A stretch of DNA of 60,508 nt. Source: a virus. The position numbers and the translations under genes were made by a program. The notes beneath the pieces were generated by a model. That model saw only the letters and a list, made by a program, of their open reading frames with translations, ran no database searches and was not told the origin of the DNA. Below, piece by piece: positions 8,356 through 17,700 of the stretch; within the stretch, counting starts at the first letter, position 1, and each line of letters begins with the position of its first letter. Where the stretch lies: the IMG/VR virus record IMGVR_UViG_3300030085_001554, positions 1-60,508 of that record. One strand, written 5' to 3'.

Positions 8356-8683
8356 CAAACTAAGGTTTTGGGAACATGAATACTCAACAACAACTCTTGA
8401 CGTGAAGGAAGCAGAAGGCGCAATCAAAGAAGCACACGATGTACTGGACAAGCTGAAAGATCTTCTTGCTAAGAAGAACAAAGCTTACGGTAACAGTGCG
8501 CTTTCTGATGTCAACCTCTTCTGTAACCTATCCTCAATCCAATTGCTAGAGGGACAGATAGAGCACAAGTTGAGAAGGCTCAAGAACTTAGGCGTTGATG
8601 GTGATACGGAAGATACTCTCATGGATCTCATGGGGTATCTAACACTGTTCATGGTCGCCGTACAACGTGAGAGGTCTAAATGA
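8336..8683 (+). CDS. DUF1599 / Nmad1-like small helical protein
   Basis: A 115-residue all-alpha protein (ATG 8336 or 8342). The segment LLAKKNKAYGNSAL ... IEHKLRRLKNLG ... EDTLMDLMGYLTLF fits the DUF1599 pattern ('nucleotide modification associated domain 1'): a KNxxYGNS motif, a basic K-RL segment, and an acidic D-L-DLxGY helix. The family is distantly related to MazG-like NTP pyrophosphatases and occurs near nucleotide-metabolism genes in phages. Together with the adjacent uracil-DNA glycosylase this suggests control of the nucleotide pool or of base content. Last gene of the rightward module. Confidence 0.7.
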   Translation: MTMAGTDKLRFWEHEYSTTTLDVKEAEGAIKEAHDVLDKLKDLLAKKNKAYGNSALSDVNLFCNLSSIQLLEGQIEHKLRRLKNLGVDGDTEDTLMDLMGYLTLFMVAVQRERSK

Positions 8684-8723
8684 AAAAGGGGGAGCAGATT
8701 AATTTCTGTTCCCCCCTTTTTTT
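8684..8723. terminator. Bidirectional terminator between convergent modules
   Basis: A long hairpin (AAAAGGGGGAGCAG paired with CTGTTCCCCCCTTTT, loop of about 8 nt) flanked by A-runs on the left and a T-run on the right. It would stop transcription on both strands. It lies between the end of the rightward early module and the end of the leftward giant gene, 18 nt from the latter's stop. Confidence 0.9.
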
Positions 8724-8741
8724 ACTTGCACGGCATGGTTC

Positions 8742-11700
8742 TTATTCGAAGAATCTGATTTTGTCTTCTACAGTTTTGGTGTCGGCAGTAGAGAAGCCGT
8801 AGATAATAGGCATCACTTTACCAACCTTACCCCAAAGCTTCCTGTCTCCTTCTTCTCCCCAGTAACTATCTCTCTGGTAGATGACTTCCTTCTCCAGCTT
8901 CTCGCTGACAGGAGCACCAACTGCTTGGCGCACATTGTAAGGAAGCTCTGCCAGAGCAAGGTGAGTTACAAGGTCCCAATACTTCTGTAGTCTGTTTGCC
9001 GCAGCCATGGGGGCAACAAACATTCTCAAGGCCTCACCTGGATTGATGTAACCTAACAGCTCAGTCTGCAATCTTCTAGCTTGGTAAGCTATGTATGCAG
9101 CTGCGTAGCTATCCTCGTCATCATCATCTAGTATGCTAGTGAGTGCACTGAATATGAGCATCACTGTTCCCAGTGCCCCCATCTCAGTGACTGCACGCTT
9201 GATGTTCATCTTGTCTACACTAGCAGTATTGTCCCAGACTTTGGAGAATTTGTACCCGTTCTCATGCCCAAGGCGCAGGAAGCTGCCTAGTGATATGTAC
9301 ATACCTCTGGTCACAGTACCAAGCTCTAAGTCTCTATGGTAGATGTCACCGTGTCCCCAACGTTTTCTCCAGCCTGGGATGAAGTAGTTCTTAAACAGCA
9401 TCAAGAAGGCACCGAACGGAGTTCTAGATAAGGTAGATGCATCGAAGTTACCCTTCACCTGGTTAGTACGCTTGTACAATCCACGCAGCTTAGCCATGAA
9501 GACAGACTCATTGAAGCCGCTCTTCTCCATGTCTACTCTAGGATCAAGCTCTACACCGTTCTTGGTCTCTACCATCAGGTCCCACAGGTTGGCGTCTTTG
9601 CCTTCTTCTGTTTGGATGACCTTACCGTTCTTGTCCACTAACTTTCCTTCGAGTGCTTTCATAGAGGCAAGCATTCTAACTGCTGCTGTCTCGTATTCTA
9701 CTGCACCCTGCAGAGCCAACAGATTACCTGTCTGGATTGCCTTCAAGAACTTATTGTTAGATGCATCTCTACCGAGAGAGTCTGTAGCTTCGACCAAAGC
9801 ATCGTAGTGCAACATTGCCTTACCTAGCTTGGAGGTAGCAGCAAACTTGCCGATGTCCCCAACTCCAGCACCTTCTTTGATAAACATGCCCTTGGCCCAC
9901 CGGAGGTCCTTGTTGTCAAAGAACTCTCCGGCAATAGCCTCTTCTCTTACCATCAAGTTGTCCAGAACAAACTGGTTACCTATCTGCAAGAAGTTGAAGC
10001 TCAAGCTACCAAGTGCAGCCATGGAGTTGATTGTCCCAACAAACTTGGTGGGGTCCATACCCAGGATCTTGTCTTCAATCTTCTTCTTGTGTATACCGTA
10101 GAAAGCACTGTCGATGAACTGCATCAAGTGATTAACAGTGTTGGATGCGTCACCTGGTGTGGTAGCCGTAGTGTCCACCGAGTACTTTTCGAACAAGTTC
10201 TTAAATCGCACAGCCTCTCTGTCCAAGAGCGTAGCACCTTGGTCATCCTTCTGTATAACACGTCTCTGCTTGTGCAGATCAGCCATTGCATTGACAAGAC
10301 CAACAAGCTTTGCCTTTTCAGCATACTGGTGTGACCTGTGAGAGAACATCAAGATGGAGGAGAGGATGTCCCTTGTCACTTCCTTCTCATCTACCGGGTT
10401 AGTGTAGTATCTAGGCAGGTATCTTTCAGACTTTCCTTCAAAGTCAACTGCCGCACCGTACATTTCTTGGTCAGTCTCTGTACGGACAAACGCATCCTTC
10501 GCCTCTACAATCACACCCTTCAGCCCAAGACGACCAATAGCCTCGACGTTAGACTGACGTACACTCGGGAGGATATACGAGAAGTTGTCCCACGGGTTCA
10601 TGTGCTGTGGGTTGTTCTGTCCGTATATCTGTTGCTTCTCTTTGTATGTCTCGAGCAAGAAGTTGTACATCTTCTTGAGCTCAGGTGTTCTCTGGATCTT
10701 CTTGTACTTCTCGCTTTGCCACTTCTCTTCGTTAGGCTTAGCCAGCTCTCCCATGTACGTCTGTGTAGACCGATCATATGAAGAGCGAATACGAATGTTC
10801 AAGTCGTTGATGTACTCCTGCAGGATAGCAGCCTCACCTGGTTTCTCAAAGTCTTCTGCAACTTTGCGCTGAGCAATCAATTCTTTCCGTTCGTTGGTAA
10901 GAGCTAATAGTTTAGCTGCTGCATTATCTACTTCAACAGTGTTCTCAGCAAACCAGGCAGCCTTTCTGCGGAAGTAGTTACGCCCCTTCTTGCTAAGTAT
11001 CCACTTCTGATACTCCTTTTTGCTCTTTTCGCTTTCAGGGTCGTAGTCAGGCCGCTCAGTATCTTTTGCCAGATTCTGCAAGAACGTCTGCATCTCGAGG
11101 TAGAACCCAGCAGTATTCGTAGGCTGCACCAGCGCAAGTTGTCTAAGAGATTCACCTTTGACGCCTCTAGACTTTACCTCTACGACTTCGATAAGATCCC
11201 CAAAGAATTTAGCCTTGTTGGTGTCGTCTCCCATGTAGTCTTTGAACTCTCTGTAGTACTCTGCTGCCTCGTTGATTACAGCTAACGACTTTCTGTTCGC
11301 CCCAAAGTTGCCTTCGTTGAGAGCCAGTGCAAACATCTGCAAGTTGGCTTCGCTAGAGTATACCATCGGGTCAAGCCACAAAGCAAAGGCACTCTTATCT
11401 GTGTGCGCGTCGGTGAGCTCCTTAATGATGTTGTCTCTGTTCAGCTTCTTTGCTTGAAGCTTCTCGATCTTTAACTCAATTACAGCTCTCTTCCACTCCT
11501 GCTTGGGGTCTAGGCCGTCAAACTCTGCAGTTTCTTCAATCTGTTTCTTTCTCTTTTTCAGTGCCTGGTAGTCAGGATCACGACTCATTCCACTCGTGTC
11601 CATGTTGGCACGAGTCGCTGCTATTACCTCATCGATCTTTGCGTTTATGTTCGGATCTATGTACGCAGCGTAAGCATCTGCAACAAGCGGAGCTATAGTC

Positions 11701-14700
11701 TCAATGTATTCCTCTTCTAAGTCTTGCAGTTCTGCAATAGACTTATTGAGGTCGTGCAATATCTGCTCACTGAACAGGTAGTCTGCGTTGCCGTCTTCCA
11801 GGTCTTGTCCAATGACATCTTGTACAGCTCTCTGCAGCTTGTCCACAAGAGAACGGCTACGGTCGGTTGGGCTAAAGAAGGTGTCAATAGTGTGCTTGAC
11901 TTGTCCGATTCTTTGAAGCATACCTAGTGCATCTTCTTTTGAAACAGGCTTGTCTTTTGCTTTCTGCAAGTCGTTGAACACAGCACGTGCGAGAGCCACC
12001 TGATCGTGCACGTAAGAGGCGAACGTCAAGAAGCCCTTGATGCTGTTCTTATTCTCACTAATCTCCTTCAGGGTGTTCTGTAACTGCTTGACCTTCAGGA
12101 CCTCTGCCTTAGTCTGCAGAGTAGAAGGCTTCCGCTTGATCATTCGGATCTGCTTCTCCAGGCTCTGGTACCCCTCTTCAAAGATGTCATCTAACCTTTC
12201 ATCAAGCTGCTTACTCTTTTGTACCCTAGGATTCCTCTTACCGGTGAGCACCATGGCTCTGATATCACCTGCGAACATCTTCTCTGCAAGGACCGCAGCT
12301 GCATCAGGAGTAATCCCAAACAGCTTTCCGATGGCACGCATGATGCGGTTAATCAAGATGCGGAGTTTGCTTGGGTTCTTGCGTTCGATTCGAGCTCCCT
12401 CTAATCCGACGGCAGTAACCAAGATCTCCTTGAGCATCCCAAACTCATCCAGCTTCTCGTTCTCGTACTCACGACGAATCATTGCAGCAAGGTCAGGTCT
12501 AGTCTTTTCAACCTGTGCAGCAAACTGACGTACGTCCTCTTCGGGGAGCATGTCAATTAGAATGTGACCAGCCTCGTGGTACACTGTATCCTCCGACATC
12601 TGAGCGGGGTCCAACGTGATAACCCCATTCTCGACCATACCCTTTGTCCCTGCAGGTAAGCTGGTCAGGACAACAGGGAGCTCTACTCCCGCAGCTGCAA
12701 AAGAACTAGTCAGTCTAGCAATCTTAGCTTCTGCTCCTATAGGAGTTTCAGCTACAGTAAGGTTGAGGAGAGACTTTTTCTTCGAAGGCAAAGCAAGACT
12801 GTCATCTGTAAGCTCTCCTAACTGCTCTTGTAAATCTTTTATTTGTGCCTCAACCTTTTGTTTTTGCTCGAACTTATTTCTCCCAAAGAACATGTCAAAA
12901 GCAATCTTATTTTGAAGACTAAATATCTTTTCTTCTAACTGCTTTATCGTTGGATTCCCTTCAGTTAAACCAGTGAGAGGATTTATTTTAGTAGTCTCTT
13001 CTTGGGAAAGGTCTGTCTTTGCTCCTGACGTTAGGTCACTAAGAGCACTCTTTCCCTTTTCCATTTCGCTGAGCTCACCAGAGAAATTATCAGCAGTTAA
13101 TTCTTCTGAGCCCAGTGCTTCTGCAACTTCTTCATTCTCTGTCTTTACCTGCTCAGCATCAACGTCATCTTTCTCAGGTGCATTGTTATCCTCAGACTTG
13201 AGCTTCTTCAATCCTCTGGTCTCAAACACCAGGCTCCCATCCATTGGCTCTCCTTCTTCGGTTCTAAGATTGTGTTCGTAGAATCGACCCTTTACAGAGC
13301 GTCGCTGCACTACTTCGAAGAGCACGTCTCCAACAGTACTATCACCTATAAACTTAGGAGTGGCCTTTACAATACCTACACCTCTGACATACATGTACTT
13401 AGGAGGTACACTTTTTGCGTCTTTGTCCCATCTAACAGTCTCCTCGTTAGCTATTCGCATAGGGATATTCACAAGACCTAAGTATCCTTTCCTGTACTCA
13501 GACAGAATAGTTTCTCCTGAGTAAGAGTAGGCTCCATAGTGCACCAAGAAGTCATCTTGAAACTCTACACCGAGCTCAGTTCTACCCATGCGCAGCTGTT
13601 CAATTTCTTGATTGTAGTGTTCGGTGACACCGATGTCTTCAAGGATGGACGGGGGCAGGACATTCATCATACTGCGAGGACCAGGACCAAAGCCAGTAGT
13701 CACGATAGCAGTAGTAAGAAGATCTCTAGCAAACTTGTTGGCATACGCTGCCTCTTCTTCGTTAAAGATTCCAGACAGATTGAAGTACAGCTCTTCCCAA
13801 CCTGCAATGATTGCGTTTTGCTGGCCCACGTCTCTAGACTGTCGGTTGTTGTACTCTACGTACACCATCCGCTTTCTGTCTTTCTTCTTCTTGGTGTTGT
13901 TGAACTCGTACTGCGCAGGCTCTAGCGAATCTATGAGTGCGTTGAACACCCCCTTGTCATCGAGAATGCTCTTGATGTTATCTAGCTGGGAGAGTATGCT
14001 ACCCTCTTCTTCTCCTTCTAACAACAGATCCTGTACAAGTGTCTTGTCCAAGAAGCCTTGCTCGTACAGAGGACTACCGGGCTTGGTGACAAGGTGATGG
14101 TTTACACCCATCAGTAGTGCCTTCTGCACACCCTCCCCAAATGGGGAGCCTTTACCCATGTTCATCACTGCCTTCCTGAACATCTGGTATCCAGGTTGAT
14201 TGGCTAGGAACCCAGCATCAGAAGCAAGTTCAAGTGCTTTTTGTATAGCTTCCCAATATGCTCTAGACGATCTGTATGCGTCTCCTTCTAAGATCTCAAG
14301 CAGTAGAGCTTTGCCTCCGTACACAGAACCACCTGCAGCCTTGGTCAAGTAGTAGTCTATCTTATCAAACTGCGCAAGATTCTGCGCGGTTGTACCAGAC
14401 TTGTCTATGGTAAATGGAGTAATTGCACTATACAGATTGTACAGGTCATTAGCCTCTCTGTTTATAAGCTGCAGTATTTGCAGCATACGGGCGTACTCTT
14501 TCTTGGTTGGGGTTTTATCCTCTACTAGGTATGCAGTAGTCTGCCTTCTCATCTCTTCGAAGTCAAGGACAACGTCTCCCAACGGCTTGGCGAACTTCAG
14601 TATTTTGTATTCAGTCCCACTAAGCAGAGACTTGGATATGCTCTGTCCGTTTTTCTTAGCCTTTTCCGTGACTGCTCGTACAACGGGGTGGTTGAGGTAC

Positions 14701-17700
14701 GTGCTTACCTGTCTAGGAGTCAGGCCTCTAGAGTAGAGGTACGTAGAAATTTTAGCTGTAAGCTCGCTGTCGTTGATAGCACGCTGCAATGGGTCTTTTA
14801 CAGAGTCCACTGCAGAACCCAAATGCAAAGACATGAAGTAGTCTGTAGGCCTCTTTGCTCCGGTAGCATCTTCGAAGAGTGCGTTCTGTTGCAGAGTAGA
14901 TGTAGTTACCGTGAAGGCGTCATCTTCAATGAAAGTCATCAGCTCTCCCTCGAGGAGCTCTTCTTCTACCTGAGACCCAAACAGAACGTTCCGACCAAGA
15001 ACTGCATCTGCCCAGATACCACGCAGTCTGTGCGAGAGCATGTTGTCTACCGTAGATTGTATTGCATCTACAGTGCTGAAGATGTCCAGCTCTTTGCTTT
15101 GGAACATAGCAGGAGCGTTGTCTCTTGCCACCTTCAGGTCGGGACCGTCCAGCGGAGTAACCACCTCATGCATGTGGTTAAGGTTAGATGCAACTGCTTC
15201 GAAGGTGTCAAAGAAGACATTGTTCAGCTGTGCATTGCTGAGCTCAGACATACCTTCTAAGTTATCTTTCAGCTCTCCGTAAGGAACTTGCACCTTCTCT
15301 CCGTTCTCTATCTCAGGGAAGAGGATAAACATCTTATCGATGTCAAAGTCAGAACCCATCATGGCGGTAATGCCAGGCGGTACACGGATAACTCCGTCGT
15401 GTGATCTTGGGAGCAGGTTTCGCACCTCCATAATCAACAGAGAAGACTTACCCTGTTGTGGAATACGGTAACCCATGATGCGTTTAAGACCTTCGTTGAT
15501 CTTGGACATGTCCCCAGTCTTTCTTGCCTCATCAATAACCTTGGGGTCAATGCCTGCGCGGACAAGGTATCCTGCCCCAACATCAACCTGTGCATGAGCA
15601 AGACGATTGTCCTTCACCTCCAAGAACTTGAGGTTCTCTTGCAGGCTAGCATCTGCCTCTATAGTTCCGAGGTCAGAGAATCTACCGCCGAGGTCTGCAA
15701 ACTGAACCATTTGCTGCCCCTTGACCCTCTGCTTGTAGACATCATTCTTGTAGATGCTGAAGATCAGCTGGTCAAACTTACTCTGCAGAGTTGGGTAACC
15801 GAATGGGAGTGACTCTAATGCTTCGAGCACACCTTCGTTAAATCCCTTCTCTCTTGCCAGAGACTCAAGCTTAGCTTTTACTTTGGGCAAGAACTCTTCA
15901 ATCGCCTTCTGCCGCTGAGCTTCATCCTTAGCTTCGAGAACTCTATCATACCCCAGCTCTTTGTGCACACCAGCCAGCGCTCTGTTAATCTTCTCGCTTA
16001 CAGCACTGTGGAAAATGTCTTGCAGCTGATTGCCTTTTACAGTCTCAGCAAAGTCCAGTCCTGCATTGTAGGTGTAGTCTAACTCCGCGAAGATGTTGGT
16101 AAGCATGTTCACCTTTGCCTGGTGACCAAGACCCAGCTCATCTTTAGATCCCTTAATCGGGACTTCTTCTGGGAAGCGCAGGAACTGTGAGTCCATCTCT
16201 GCTACGTTAAGGCCTGCAAACTGACCAGGGGTAGCTTCTGCTCCTGTCTTTACTTCGTAAGCAGGAACGACGGCAAGCTTCTGTGCAGATATTGCATGGA
16301 CAACTTCAATAGGTTCCATGCCTTCATAGAACTCTCCTCTTGCTTCCATACGGTTAAGAAGGTCCTGTAGCACAGGTATGCCTTCGACCAGCTCGTCTGT
16401 AAGAACTATGTACGAGGTCTTGTCAGAGTAGTTAACAATCAGGTCACTCCCTGCTTCATTCCTTTTTACTGGACCATCGTATGACGGCTTCATAGCAGAG
16501 ATTGGGACGCTGGGGTCCCAGATACCTTCCCCTATCTCAGCGGCCACGTATGCTCTATACACTTCTTCAAAGCTGGCATCAACCTCACCCTTACCCTGCA
16601 TAATCTCGTAGAAGTGCTTTGGAGATATAAACGCCTGTGCGTCAGTAGACTCCATACCCAAGTAGCCCGCTACAATTCTTTCAGCTGCAGCCTCACTGCC
16701 CAAGATCTTAGCGATGTTGGACTTATAGGCATCCAGCGTTTCAGGATCTAAGCTAACCAGAACGTCTCTGATTGTACTTGCGTTGAACCTTGGTGACAGT
16801 CCATACTCTGGGTTAGACGGGATGTCTCCTTTAAGGATGGGTTTACCACCTGGAGTGGTGATGAGCTGTGCTCTCTTGACGTAGTCCTTTCCGTCTTTGG
16901 TTACGTTCACACCTGCTCGGAACATAGACCGAGACAGAAGACGACCCATGTAGTCATACAACGCATAGTTTCTGACAAACTCTGTCGGCCTACCAAGTGC
17001 CTTGTTGTCTACGTTCTCAGCCAGAAATTTATATCCGGCACTCTTCAGGGGGAAGCTAACCTTACCCTTCTTTGTAACCTTACCTCCGATGCGGCGCGCC
17101 AGACGTACGAAGTTCTCTTCTATCGCAGCATCAACTTCTCCTACAAGTCCTTCAAACGCTGCTGTAAGCTCTTCATCTGTCTCAATCTCAGCGACCTTGT
17201 CTTTGGTGTAGTAGTAGTGAATGCCCTCAATAAGATCCTCCTCTTCCTGGTTCATGATGATACCGTCGGAGTCTACCTCTACAACTTTAGGAAGCACATT
17301 AAACTTATTCCAAGAGCCTGCAGAGAAGTCAGGAACTAACTCTCCTGTGTCCTCATCCTCTACCATATTATAGTGGTAGCCTTCTACAAGAATGCCCAAG
17401 CCTTCTCCTTCTACTGCAGCACTTATTTGCTCCCTGGCTTCTTGCATACGAATCAAGTCGAGAACAAGACCGTCACGCAGAGCAGGCTCAAACGTAGACA
17501 TCCCAAAGGCTCTGGATTGCTCCCTGCGCTCTAGCTTTGGGATAGGGATTAAGACCGGGCGCTTTCTGTCACCCGGCGTATCCATTGCTACAAAGGCCTC
17601 TTTCCTGCCGGTGTTGTAGAATGCATTCATTCTAGCTGCAAGAAGAGTCTCGAAGTTCATGGTCTCGACGACGTTATTCGTCATCTCATCTTCTTCCTGT

